Position numbers and translations under genes: made by a program. The notes under the pieces were generated by a model that was not told where the DNA came from, searched no databases, and saw nothing but the letters and a program-made list of their open reading frames with translations. Shown here one piece after another: positions 35,978 to 45,133 of a DNA stretch of 64,000 nt; the first letter of the stretch is position 1, and every line of letters begins with the position of its first letter. Source of the DNA: Prochlorococcus sp. AG-686-J21 (GTDB taxonomy: Bacteria > Cyanobacteriota > Cyanobacteriia > PCC-6307 > Cyanobiaceae); the NCBI GenBank assembly GCA_003210285.1, contig QCVS01000005.1:51574-115573 (forward strand), in the 5' to 3' direction.

Positions 35978-36640
35978 TTATTTTTTTGAATTTAATAAGG
36001 TGATCAATTTATTTTTAATATTTAGTTCTTCCCATAGTATATCTAAATTATTGGAGTCAATTTTCTGGATATATGGAAACTCAGCAATAATAGGAAGACC
36101 ACTAAATTCAGTTAATGTTTTTGGGTTATCTAAGTGTTTTTTTCCATTAATAACTAGACCTAGAATTTTAATATTTCTTTTTTTTAATGCCTCAATACTA
36201 AGAAGAGTGTGATTAAGAGTCCCAAGGCCGCTCTTACATACAAGTATTACAGGGATGTCCCATTTCTTGATTTGATCTATTTGCAAATAATTTCTTGTAA
36301 TTGGGACCATTAAGCCCCCCGCTGTTTCTACGATTAATGACCCATTAACATTTGGTAAATTTAATAGCTGAAAGTTTACAACTGTTTGATCTATTTCTGC
36401 CGCCCAATGAGGAGACACAGGTTCTCTGAAGATATAGGCTTCATTGATTATTTTGGCTTTGTTGACTTTTGTAAGTCGAGCAACAGTTTGACTATCAGTC
36501 TCTGACTCAACTCCACTTTGAATAGGCTTCCAGTAAAAAGAATTTAATCCCCTTACAAAAAAAGAACTAATTAATGTCTTTCCTATATCAGTATCTGTAC
36601 CACATATGATAAATTGGGATTTATTCTTTATAGCGCTCAT
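35978..36640 (-). CDS. bioD: ATP-dependent dethiobiotin synthetase
   Basis: BioD closes the ureido ring of dethiobiotin using ATP and CO2. The 220-residue protein has the P-loop variant GTDTDIGKT near 14-22, the KPIQSG motif, EPVSPHWAAE and the VETAGGLMVPI segment (VEGAGG in most species; here Thr replaces Gly) typical of the family. It overlaps bioC by 4 nt upstream and bioA follows after 3 nt. bioB, needed for the last step, is not in the window. Confidence 0.94.
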   Translation of the reverse strand: MSAIKNKSQFIICGTDTDIGKTLISSFFVRGLNSFYWKPIQSGVESETDSQTVARLTKVNKAKIINEAYIFREPVSPHWAAEIDQTVVNFQLLNLPNVNGSLIVETAGGLMVPITRNYLQIDQIKKWDIPVILVCKSGLGTLNHTLLSIEALKKRNIKILGLVINGKKHLDNPKTLTEFSGLPIIAEFPYIQKIDSNNLDILWEELNIKNKLITLLNSKK

Positions 36641-37395
36641 GATTTTTTTAATATTTGAATATTAATTTCCCATGTAAGGTTAACTGAATTAGTTGCTTTC
36701 TTAGGCCAAAACTTTTGTATTTCTTTTAATTCACATACTGTTTTACGTTTACATTTAGTTGATTGAGCTCCCACGTTCACGATGCTTCTGAAAAGTTTAT
36801 AAACATCTGGAAAGTTTTCTACATATAAATATTTATTTGAGAAGAATATTTCATCAGAGTTGAAACTTTTGATTATATCTTTTGAGACAGGGAAAGTTAG
36901 GCCACTATATTCAATATTAGTTTCTATGCAAGTTTGCTTCCATTCTGGGAAGGAATTTATTGTGGGATATGAAATTATTAAATAACCACCAGATCTTAAT
37001 TTGCTAAACCAATCTCTTATTATTTTTTCGGGATTGTCTAGCCAGTGAATACAAAAGTTTGATGTCATTAGAGGACAGTTTCTAATTGATTGGGGTAAAC
37101 CATTATTTAAATCCCATAGAATCTTTTTACTAGAGTCTTTATTTTGAAGAAGCATTTTTTTGCTGAAATCAATTCGGGTAATATTTTTTGTAGAAAATTC
37201 TTTTTCTATTTCATCGGCTAATAAGCCAGTTCCTGAACCAAGATCTATCCATTCACCTTTTTGAATATTTAGACCTTTTAAGAAAGAAACAATCTTTTCA
37301 GCAAAACTTTTTTGAATATTTGAATAACTTAAATAATTTGCTGAAGCATTATTAAAATTATTTTTAACTGTTTCATTCCAGGTCTTACTTTTCAT
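36637..37395 (-). CDS. bioC: Malonyl-ACP O-methyltransferase
   Basis: BioC methylates malonyl-ACP so that it can enter fatty acid elongation as a disguised primer for pimelate. The 252 residues show a class I methyltransferase: ANYLSYSNIQKSFAEKI near the start, WIDLGSGTGLLADEIE (SAM motif I), ITRIDFSKKML, and MTSNFCIHWLDNPEK. The protein is divergent but length, motifs and operon context agree. It overlaps bioK by 11 nt and bioD by 4 nt. Confidence 0.9.
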   Translation of the reverse strand: MKSKTWNETVKNNFNNASANYLSYSNIQKSFAEKIVSFLKGLNIQKGEWIDLGSGTGLLADEIEKEFSTKNITRIDFSKKMLLQNKDSSKKILWDLNNGLPQSIRNCPLMTSNFCIHWLDNPEKIIRDWFSKLRSGGYLIISYPTINSFPEWKQTCIETNIEYSGLTFPVSKDIIKSFNSDEIFFSNKYLYVENFPDVYKLFRSIVNVGAQSTKCKRKTVCELKEIQKFWPKKATNSVNLTWEINIQILKKS

Positions 37396-38101
37396 CTTTG
37401 TTATAAAGAGTTCTTTTGATGATTTGGTAAAAATTTAAATTAGTTAGACAATGCCCTTGATTATCTAATTCAATTACAGTTGGCTTTTTAGTTAATCTTT
37501 TATTTAGTAATTCAATAAAGTTATCACTAGAATCTTGGTCAAGAATTAAATCATTTTTAGAATTCATAACGATGACATTGCAATTTTTCTCAAAAGACTT
37601 TAAACAATTTTTATCGGTATAAAGTTTTTTAAGATCATTTAATAAAAGATTCTTATTTAAAGCGCCTAATTTTTTATAAAACATATGTTGGAAATTAATG
37701 GTCATAGTATTGGGCAAAAAAGATCGACGAATAAATTCTTTTAACATAACCTCTGCTTCTAATAAAATTATTTTTTTCTCCATTCTCTTTAGAGATCTAT
37801 AAATTAAATTTCTTTTTTTACTTGAGGGAAGAAAATTATTAAATGAATTTATAAAGACAACATGGGATGCTTCATCTAAAAGATTTTCTTGAATTAAATG
37901 GAAACCTAAAGAGTGACATAAAACCATCTTGATTTGAGCGTTCAAATTGTTTTTTATAAATTTTGATTGTTTGACATTTTTTGAAAAATACCCTCTTTCA
38001 TTATCTTGCCAATGCCATCCATTTTTTTCAAATTCGACTTTATAATTATCCCAGAAATTTTGATCTAATCCCCAACCATGCTGAGTTATAACTTGGTTCA
38101 T
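37385..38101 (-). CDS. bioK: Pimeloyl-ACP methyl ester esterase, BioK type
   Basis: In the picocyanobacterial biotin pathway a BioH-like esterase called BioK frees pimeloyl-ACP from its methyl ester, ending chain growth. This 238-residue alpha/beta hydrolase has an opening strand QVITQHGWGLDQNFW, the nucleophile Ser64 in LCHSLGFH (Cys rather than Gly before His-Ser, a deviation from G-x-S-x-G), an acid near Asp184 in SKNDLILD, and His217 in DNQGHCL. It lies between bioF (4-nt overlap) and bioC (11-nt overlap), where BioH, BioG or BioK genes occur in other species. The BioK name rests on recalled work on Prochlorococcus/Synechococcus; sequence alone supports an esterase. Confidence 0.82.
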   Translation of the reverse strand: MNQVITQHGWGLDQNFWDNYKVEFEKNGWHWQDNERGYFSKNVKQSKFIKNNLNAQIKMVLCHSLGFHLIQENLLDEASHVVFINSFNNFLPSSKKRNLIYRSLKRMEKKIILLEAEVMLKEFIRRSFLPNTMTINFQHMFYKKLGALNKNLLLNDLKKLYTDKNCLKSFEKNCNVIVMNSKNDLILDQDSSDNFIELLNKRLTKKPTVIELDNQGHCLTNLNFYQIIKRTLYNKDEK

Positions 38102-39243
38102 GTGAAAGCTTTTAAAACAGAAATAAAATTCTTGAGTATGTCTAGATTTAAATCTCTTCTAATTGTCAGCCTTATTCTTGATTCGTTCACAGGAACAGTA
38201 GGTGGTCTGATAGCAATAGCTAAAAACCCATTTTTTTCAAGATGTTTTTGTAGAAGTATTGCCTTTTCTTCTTTCCCAACAATTATAGATAAGATTTGAG
38301 ATTCTCCTTTAACTGGGTAACTAAAATTTCCAACAATTTCTTTTTTCCATTTTTGAGAAGATATCAATAAATCTAGACCCCATTCTTTATTGTTTTTGAT
38401 TTTTTGAAGCGATTTAAGTGCACCTGCAGATAAAGCTGGGGAAAGAGCAGTTGTATATCTAAATGCTCCACTCGTTTGAATAAGGTGTTCACCAATTTTT
38501 GAGTTACAAGCTATGAAAGCTCCACCGCTGCCAAACGATTTACCAAAGGTTCCAGTAAGCATAGTTATTTCATCAGACAAATCAAAACTTAAACCTTTTC
38601 CTTCAGGTCCTAAAATCCCAATAGCATGAGCTTCGTCGACTAATACTTCAACTTTATATCTTTTACAAATTCCAGCAATTTCTTTGAGAGGAGCAATTGA
38701 ACCTTCCATACTGTAAAGGGATTCAACAATTATAAGGATGGACTTATGCGTTGAATTAAATTTAAGAATTTTATTTTCTAAGTCTTTTAAATCATTATGT
38801 GCGAATCTTACTAGTTTTGATCCGGCAGCTTTTACTCCAACTAATAAAGAATTATGAATAAATTTATCTGCTATTACAATACTATTTCTGTTAGCTAAAC
38901 CTTGTACTGCAGCAATATTAGCTTGGAAACCGCTGGGAAATAAAAGAACTTTTTCCTTATTAAGCCATTCTGCAAGTTGTGACTCTAATAAAATATGTAT
39001 CGGTCTTGAGCCCGTTATGAATCTCGAACTGCCTGAACCAAGACCTTCAGATAAGCTTATTTCATAAGAGGCTTTTATTACATCATTATCTCTACTTAAT
39101 CCAAAATAATCATTACTACATAAGTCAATAAGGTTATTTTTAACTTTATCTGGATTTAAACTTTGAAGTTCATATGGCTTTTGACCTAAAGTGAATGTTT
39201 TTAATTTACGAAGTCTATTTTTTGGGATTTTTACTTTATTCAT
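38098..39243 (-). CDS. bioF: 8-amino-7-oxononanoate synthase
   Basis: BioF condenses pimeloyl-ACP with alanine to KAPA. The 381-residue PLP enzyme of the alpha-oxoamine synthase family shows DLCSNDYFGLSRD, GSGSSRFITGSRPIH, ALLFPSG-like VLLFPSGFQAN, the His-Asp core LVDEAHAIGILGPEG, and the Schiff-base lysine in GTFGKSFGSGGAF. It is the first gene of the minus-strand biotin operon and has 139 nt upstream before the divergent helicase gene, where the operon promoter should lie. Confidence 0.93.
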   Translation of the reverse strand: MNKVKIPKNRLRKLKTFTLGQKPYELQSLNPDKVKNNLIDLCSNDYFGLSRDNDVIKASYEISLSEGLGSGSSRFITGSRPIHILLESQLAEWLNKEKVLLFPSGFQANIAAVQGLANRNSIVIADKFIHNSLLVGVKAAGSKLVRFAHNDLKDLENKILKFNSTHKSILIIVESLYSMEGSIAPLKEIAGICKRYKVEVLVDEAHAIGILGPEGKGLSFDLSDEITMLTGTFGKSFGSGGAFIACNSKIGEHLIQTSGAFRYTTALSPALSAGALKSLQKIKNNKEWGLDLLISSQKWKKEIVGNFSYPVKGESQILSIIVGKEEKAILLQKHLEKNGFLAIAIRPPTVPVNESRIRLTIRRDLNLDILKNFISVLKAFT

Positions 39244-39382
39244 TTTTAAACAATTTCAACTAATTGATTTTTATAAAATGATTTAGATTTACTATTAAAG
39301 TGTGCAAGGTGGTTAATGTTTATTAATATCTATATAGATCATATCTTAAGAAGTTAACTCCTCCTCTCTTCAATCACAATTA

Positions 39383-42109
39383 TTGCTTAATTTAGAGGAA
39401 TATTTCCCATTCCCTCTAGATCCCTTCCAAATAGAGGCAATAAAAGCTATAAACAGTGGAAATTCTGTTGTTTTAACTGCTCCAACTGGCTCAGGTAAAA
39501 CATTAATCGGTGAATTTGCTATTTATAGAGGCTTATCACATGAAAGTAGAGTTTTTTATACAACCCCTTTAAAAGCTTTATCAAATCAAAAGTTTAGAGA
39601 TTTTATTAATCAATTTGGAGAGAAGAAAGTTGGTCTCTTAACAGGAGATATTAGTATAAACAGAGATGCTCCAATCTTAGTAATGACTACTGAGATTTTT
39701 AGGAATATGCTATATGGAGAATTTGAAGAATTTGATGACCCACTGGTAAATCTCGAATCTGTAATTCTTGATGAATGTCATTATATGAATGATCCCCAAA
39801 GGGGGACAGTTTGGGAAGAAACAATAATTCATTGTCCAAGTAGAGCTCAGATAATAGCTTTATCAGCAACCATCTCTAATGCAGACCAACTTCAAAATTG
39901 GATAGAAAAAGTTCATGGTCCTACAGTACTTGTGAACAGTAATAAAAGACCAGTTCCATTAGATTTTATTTTCTGCAGTGCAAAGGGACTACATCCCCTT
40001 TTGAATAATAAGGGTAACGGGATTCATCCAAATTGTAAGGTTTGGAGAGCACCAAAAGGGCAAAAAAAGAAAGGTAAAGTAGGCAGAATTATGCAACCAA
40101 AGGCCCCTCCTATTGCCTTTGTAATCTCTAAACTTGCAGAGAGAAATATGTTGCCAGCTATTTATTTTATTTTTAGTAGAAGAGGCTGTGATAAGGCTGT
40201 TGAGTATATAAAAGATTTATCTTTAGTAAGTTATTCAGAAGCAAATTTGATATCTCAAAGATTAGATGTTTATCTGAAAAATAATGAAGAGGGTGTAAAA
40301 GATAAATTTCATTGTGAAGCTCTTAAACGAGGTATCGCTTCACACCACGCTGGTTTGCTACCAGCATGGAAAGAGTTAGTAGAGGAACTATTTCAGCAAG
40401 GATTGATAAAAGTTGTTTTTGCAACTGAAACTTTAGCTGCGGGTATAAATATGCCTGCAAGAACAACAGTAATTTCAACATTATCAAAAAGGACTGATGA
40501 AGGACATAGATTATTATTTAATAGTGAATTCTTACAGATGTCTGGAAGAGCTGGAAGAAGAGGAAAAGATTTGCAGGGATATGTTGTAACCTTACAAACT
40601 AGATTTGAGGGAGCAAAAGAAGCTAGTACATTGGCTATTAGTGAACCTAATCCACTAGTTAGTCAGTTCACCCCAAGCTACGGAATGGTTCTTAATCTTT
40701 TGCAAAATTATAGTTTAGATAAATCTCGAGAATTAATAAAAAGAAGTTTTGGGAGCTTTTTATATTTAGGAGAATCTTCAGAAGAAACGGCTAATCTTGA
40801 TAATTTAGAAATAGATTTAAAAGAACTAAAAAAAATAACTTCTAATATTTCATGGCAAGATTTCGATTCATACGAAAAGTTGAAAAGTCGTTTAAAAGAA
40901 GAAAGAAGATTGTTAAGAATATTAGAAAAACAAGCGGCTGAAAAATTATCAGAAGAAATCACTAGTGCACTTACCTTTATTAAAGATGGAAGTTTAATTT
41001 CTATAAAAGCACCTCAAATAAATAGAAAAGTAGTTCCAGCCTTAATTTGTAAAAAAATATATGAATCAAAAAAAATTAAAAGTTTGCTCTGTTTAACAAT
41101 TGATAATTTATTTATCCTTATAAAACCTACTTACATAGTCAATATTTTTCCTGATTTAGAGCAGATTGAAATTTTGAAGCTTGAGGAACCTAAGATGAAT
41201 TTCTCAGGAGAAGTCGTCAGAGGTGATAATGAATCACAAACTTTTGTAGATAAAATTTTTGAAATTTCTAAAAAATATGATTTAAGAACTCCTCAGTATG
41301 ACCTGACAACTGAAGTTATTGCACAACAGAAACTAATTACTAATTTGGATGAAACAATAACTAATCAGCCTGCGCATAAATTTGGTGACTCTAAAAAATT
41401 AAAAAGATATAGAAAAAGGATTATCGAGATTGAGCAAGAAATAGTGATGAAAAATAATCTTATGGAAGAAAAAGAAAATCACAACTGGAAAAAATTTACT
41501 GATTTAATAAAAATTTTGAATCATTTTGGCTGTTTAAATGATTTAAAGCTTACTGAAGTAGGGCAATCAGTTGGTGCAATAAGAAGTGAAAATGAATTAT
41601 GGGTTGGACTTGTTTTACTTAGTGGCTATTTGGATGATTTGACCCCACCTGATTTAGCCGCAATCATTCAATCAATTTGTGTGGAGGTAAGAAGACCAAA
41701 TCTTTGGTGTAATTTTAAGCCTTCCATAAAAGTTATAGATGTTTTTAACGAGTTAGAGAGCCTAAGAAAATTAGTAGCCTCAAAACAAAATAATTTTAAT
41801 ATTAACACTCCAATTTTTTTAGAAACTGAGTTGACTGGGATAATTTCAGAATGGGCGAGCGGTAAAAAATGGAAAGAACTAATTTTTAATACTTCTTTAG
41901 ATGAGGGGGATGTTGTAAGGATCTTAAGAAGGTCTATGGATGTTTTATCACAGATTCAATATTGTGTAGGAGTAAGTAATAAATTAAAGAATAAAGCAAA
42001 GTTAGCATTAAAAGCTATTAATAGATTTCCTGTTTCTGAATCGAATGATTTGTTAAAAGTCTCTGATAATATTAATCCAGCAACAAAAAGAATTGATAAT
42101 AATTCCTAA
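39383..42109 (+). CDS. Ski2-like DEAD/DEAH-box RNA helicase
   Basis: The 908-residue protein has a superfamily 2 helicase core: Walker A APTGSGKT at 33-40, motif II DECH at 130-133, the SAT motif in ALSATISNADQL, and QMSGRAGRRG of motif VI. The C-terminal 200 residues contain a DSHCT-type domain with GAIRSENELWVGLVLLSGYLDDL. This is the Ski2/Mtr4-like family present in all cyanobacteria and plastids (ISE2 in plants), implicated in RNA processing. It starts with TTG, with a CTCCTCCTCTC stretch about 15 nt upstream. It is divergent from bioF and ends 11 nt from fumC. Confidence 0.9.
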   Translation: MLNLEEYFPFPLDPFQIEAIKAINSGNSVVLTAPTGSGKTLIGEFAIYRGLSHESRVFYTTPLKALSNQKFRDFINQFGEKKVGLLTGDISINRDAPILVMTTEIFRNMLYGEFEEFDDPLVNLESVILDECHYMNDPQRGTVWEETIIHCPSRAQIIALSATISNADQLQNWIEKVHGPTVLVNSNKRPVPLDFIFCSAKGLHPLLNNKGNGIHPNCKVWRAPKGQKKKGKVGRIMQPKAPPIAFVISKLAERNMLPAIYFIFSRRGCDKAVEYIKDLSLVSYSEANLISQRLDVYLKNNEEGVKDKFHCEALKRGIASHHAGLLPAWKELVEELFQQGLIKVVFATETLAAGINMPARTTVISTLSKRTDEGHRLLFNSEFLQMSGRAGRRGKDLQGYVVTLQTRFEGAKEASTLAISEPNPLVSQFTPSYGMVLNLLQNYSLDKSRELIKRSFGSFLYLGESSEETANLDNLEIDLKELKKITSNISWQDFDSYEKLKSRLKEERRLLRILEKQAAEKLSEEITSALTFIKDGSLISIKAPQINRKVVPALICKKIYESKKIKSLLCLTIDNLFILIKPTYIVNIFPDLEQIEILKLEEPKMNFSGEVVRGDNESQTFVDKIFEISKKYDLRTPQYDLTTEVIAQQKLITNLDETITNQPAHKFGDSKKLKRYRKRIIEIEQEIVMKNNLMEEKENHNWKKFTDLIKILNHFGCLNDLKLTEVGQSVGAIRSENELWVGLVLLSGYLDDLTPPDLAAIIQSICVEVRRPNLWCNFKPSIKVIDVFNELESLRKLVASKQNNFNINTPIFLETELTGIISEWASGKKWKELIFNTSLDEGDVVRILRRSMDVLSQIQYCVGVSNKLKNKAKLALKAINRFPVSESNDLLKVSDNINPATKRIDNNS

Positions 42110-42120
42110 AAGTATTTAAA

Positions 42121-43509
42121 TTAGATCATTTTATTAGTATTTATAGCATCCTCAAAATCATTAGCAGTTAAGTAGCCTAATTTTATTGTGGCTTCTTTTA
42201 AGTTAATTGATTCATTAAAGGCAAGATTCGCAATTTCTGCTGCTTTTTCGTAACCTATTTTGGGAACCAATGCTGTTACAAGCATTAGTGAATTTTCAAG
42301 ATTCTTTTTTATAGTTTTTGGGTTAGGTTGTATCCCTTCAACTAATTTTAGTCTGAAGTTACTTATGGCATTATTCAGTAATTTTATACTCGTCAGAATA
42401 TTAAATCCAATTAGTGGCTTATATTCATTCATTTGTAAAGTACCGCTGGCATTAGCTATTGATACTGCGTATTCAAAACCCATTACTTGAGTGCATACCA
42501 TTGATAATGCTTCACATTGGGTAGGATTAACTTTCCCAGGCATTATTGAGCTCCCCGGTTCATTCTGGGGAATTATTAATTCATAAATACCAGATCTTGG
42601 TCCTGAGGACAATATTTTAATATCATTAGAAATCTTAAATAATGCACTTGCTAGGATTTTTATTTGACCCATTACTTGGGCTAATCGATCATGAGATGCC
42701 ATTAAAGAGAAATGATTCTTTGATTTATAAAAAAATAGATCTGTATACTCTGAAATTGATTTTATAGATTCTTCTGAAAAATCTTTTGGACAGTTAATAC
42801 CTGTACCAACAGCAGTACCACCTAGTGGTAAGAAACATAATTCATCAAGACTTATTATGAGAGCATCTTCAGCGTCTTTAAGTTGTTTTGACCATGCAGA
42901 AACTTCTTGACCAAGAGAAATTGGCACTGCATCTTGAAAATGAGTTCTACCTATTTTTACAAGATCTTTCCATTCATTACTCTTAATATCAAGAACCTTA
43001 GTGAGTTCCTTTATTGATGGAACTAATCTTTTAATTATTTGAGTAACAACAGATATCTGAATAGCAGCAGGAAAAGTATCATTTGTAGACTGCGATTTAT
43101 TAACATCATCATTTGGATGAATTGGATGATGACTCCCAAGCTCTGAATTCGTTTTTAATGCGGCAATATTAGATATGACTTCATTTATATTCATATTTGT
43201 TTGCGTACCACTACCTGTTTGCCATATTTTTAACGGGAATTGAGAATCATGTTTTCCATCGAGTATTTCTGTGCAGGCTTCAATAATGATATCTTTTTTT
43301 ACATTATCTATTAAACCCAATTTGAAATTAGCAATTGCAGCCGCTTTTTTTATAACTGTAAGTGAATAAATTAATTCAATTGGGATTAACTCCTCACCAA
43401 TAGAGAAATTTATGATTGATCTCTGCGTTTGGGCTCCCCACAAAGCATCAGCTGGGACTTTAATCTGTCCCATACTATCTTTTTCTAATCTATAGTTCTT
43501 GGTCATCAA
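42121..43509 (-). CDS. fumC: Fumarate hydratase class II
   Basis: FumC interconverts fumarate and malate. The 462-residue protein is a member of the aspartase/fumarase superfamily. It has WGAQTQRS near the start, GSGTQTNMNINEVISN, the SSTNDTFPAA-like SQSTNDTFPAA, GRTHFQDAVP with the catalytic His, and the signature GSSIMPGKVNPTQ. It lies next to the related lyase gene purB (37-nt gap, same strand). PurB releases fumarate and FumC can recycle it to malate, so cotranscription would be sensible. Confidence 0.95.
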   Translation of the reverse strand: MMTKNYRLEKDSMGQIKVPADALWGAQTQRSIINFSIGEELIPIELIYSLTVIKKAAAIANFKLGLIDNVKKDIIIEACTEILDGKHDSQFPLKIWQTGSGTQTNMNINEVISNIAALKTNSELGSHHPIHPNDDVNKSQSTNDTFPAAIQISVVTQIIKRLVPSIKELTKVLDIKSNEWKDLVKIGRTHFQDAVPISLGQEVSAWSKQLKDAEDALIISLDELCFLPLGGTAVGTGINCPKDFSEESIKSISEYTDLFFYKSKNHFSLMASHDRLAQVMGQIKILASALFKISNDIKILSSGPRSGIYELIIPQNEPGSSIMPGKVNPTQCEALSMVCTQVMGFEYAVSIANASGTLQMNEYKPLIGFNILTSIKLLNNAISNFRLKLVEGIQPNPKTIKKNLENSLMLVTALVPKIGYEKAAEIANLAFNESINLKEATIKLGYLTANDFEDAINTNKMI

Positions 43510-43545
43510 AAAAATGTGGTTAAACCCCCAAATAATATTAAGGTT

Positions 43546-44841
43546 TTAAATACTTAACTTTTTCCATATTACATTTAAATTGTTTAGATGAATTGAGGGG
43601 TCAAAGCATTCCTTTAAATCATGCTCAGTAACCAATGCCATTATTTCTTGGTCCCCCTCGATATTCTGCTTGAAATTACCATTCTCATTATTCCAAGCTT
43701 GATGAGCATTTTTTTGCACCAAGCTATAAGCCTTTTCCCGAGACAAACCCTTTTCAACAAGTAAAAGTAAAACTTTCTGACTAAAAATTACTCCCCCATA
43801 TATATTTAAATTTTTGAGCATGTTTTCTGGATACACTTTTAAATTATTTATTATTTCTTTCATTTCTCTAAGCATAAAATGTAGGCATATAGATACATCT
43901 GGTAACATGATACGTTCATTAGAACTATGGCTTATATCTCTCTCGTGCCAAAGTGGAACATTCTCAAGAGCTGTTACAACATAACTCCTCAAAATTCTAG
44001 ATAAACCGCTTACCCTTTCACTACGAATAGGGTTTCTTTTGTGAGGCATGGCTGAGCTTCCTTTTTGCCCTTTTGAGAATCCTTCTTCAACTTCTAAAAC
44101 ATCTGTTCTCTGAAGATTCCTTATCTCAGTAGCAAATCTATCAAGGGAAGCTCCTACTAGTGCGATTGTTTGTACATATTCAGCATGTCTATCTCTTGAT
44201 ATAACCTGAGTACTTGCTGTATCTGGCTTTAGGCCCAGCAAATCGCAAGTTATTTTTTCTATTTCTGGGTTTGTATTAGCGTAAGTGCCCATCGCCCCAC
44301 TTATTTGTCCAATGGAAATAGATTCTTTAAGGATTAATAATCTTTTTTTATCTCTTAATATTTCTGCTAACCATCCTGCCAATTTAAACCCAAACGAAAT
44401 AGGCTCTCCGTGAATTGCGTGTGATCTTCCAATCATTAAAGTATTTTTATGATATCTCGCTAATGTCCTCACTTCATTTTCTAGTTTTTCAATTTCCTCT
44501 ATTAACAATTCGCAGGAATCTTTAAGCTGTAAAGATAGGCCAGTATCAAGGACGTCACTGCTGGTCATTCCAACATGAATGTATCTTCCGGAATCTCCAA
44601 CATATTCATTGATATTTGTTAGAAATGCTATTACATCATGTTTTACTTCTTTCTCAATTTCTTTAATTCTTGATTCTTCAAATTTTGCATTTAGACGAAT
44701 CTCTTTTAGCGCAGCTTCAGGCATTTTCCCAAGAGAACAATTTGCCTCGCATGCTGCAATTTCAACTCTAAGCCAACTCTGGAATTTTGCATTTTCAGTC
44801 CAGATTCTTCCCATTTCGGGTAATGTGTAACGTTCAATCAC
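43546..44841 (-). CDS. purB: Adenylosuccinate lyase
   Basis: PurB acts twice in purine synthesis, splitting SAICAR and adenylosuccinate and releasing fumarate each time. The 431-residue protein has the opening RYTLPEMGRIW, KHDVIAFL, GMTSSDVLDT, the catalytic His in GRSHAIHGEP and the superfamily signature GSSAMPHKRNP. The length fits the B. subtilis-type enzyme. It heads a minus-strand pair with fumC; the divergent 292-nt gap before tlyA holds its promoter. Confidence 0.95.
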   Translation of the reverse strand: MIERYTLPEMGRIWTENAKFQSWLRVEIAACEANCSLGKMPEAALKEIRLNAKFEESRIKEIEKEVKHDVIAFLTNINEYVGDSGRYIHVGMTSSDVLDTGLSLQLKDSCELLIEEIEKLENEVRTLARYHKNTLMIGRSHAIHGEPISFGFKLAGWLAEILRDKKRLLILKESISIGQISGAMGTYANTNPEIEKITCDLLGLKPDTASTQVISRDRHAEYVQTIALVGASLDRFATEIRNLQRTDVLEVEEGFSKGQKGSSAMPHKRNPIRSERVSGLSRILRSYVVTALENVPLWHERDISHSSNERIMLPDVSICLHFMLREMKEIINNLKVYPENMLKNLNIYGGVIFSQKVLLLLVEKGLSREKAYSLVQKNAHQAWNNENGNFKQNIEGDQEIMALVTEHDLKECFDPSIHLNNLNVIWKKLSI

Positions 44842-45133
44842 AATTTTTAAACATCTTCAATTTCAACTTTATAACTAAAATCTCATAATTGCTCTATACG
44901 TTAAAGATCTACTTGCCATTGAACATATTTGTATAAGTATTATTGTTATGTATAAAAGCTTTTGTATTTGTAAATATCAATTGATTTTAAAAAGTGTCTA
45001 ATACTTGCGATTGGATTATCTTTATAAATAGTATGTATTTTGTTTTAATGAAATTTTAAATTAACATTATGTTTCAAAAATATTATCTGAAAATAGCCAG
45101 TAATTATTTATTTAAATTTTCTTTTTATAGTAA
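44842..45133. other. Divergent gap between purB and tlyA, nothing recognised
   Basis: These 292 nt are extremely AT-rich. I saw no tRNA, no strong hairpin with a T-run, no palindrome longer than chance and no coding frame above 20 codons. It must contain promoters for purB and tlyA, but several TATAAT-like hexamers occur and none has a matching -35 element. Confidence 0.5.

Noticed and set aside
44948..45001. 17-codon frame in the purB-tlyA gap
   Set aside because: Too short, no ribosome-binding site and no family resemblance.
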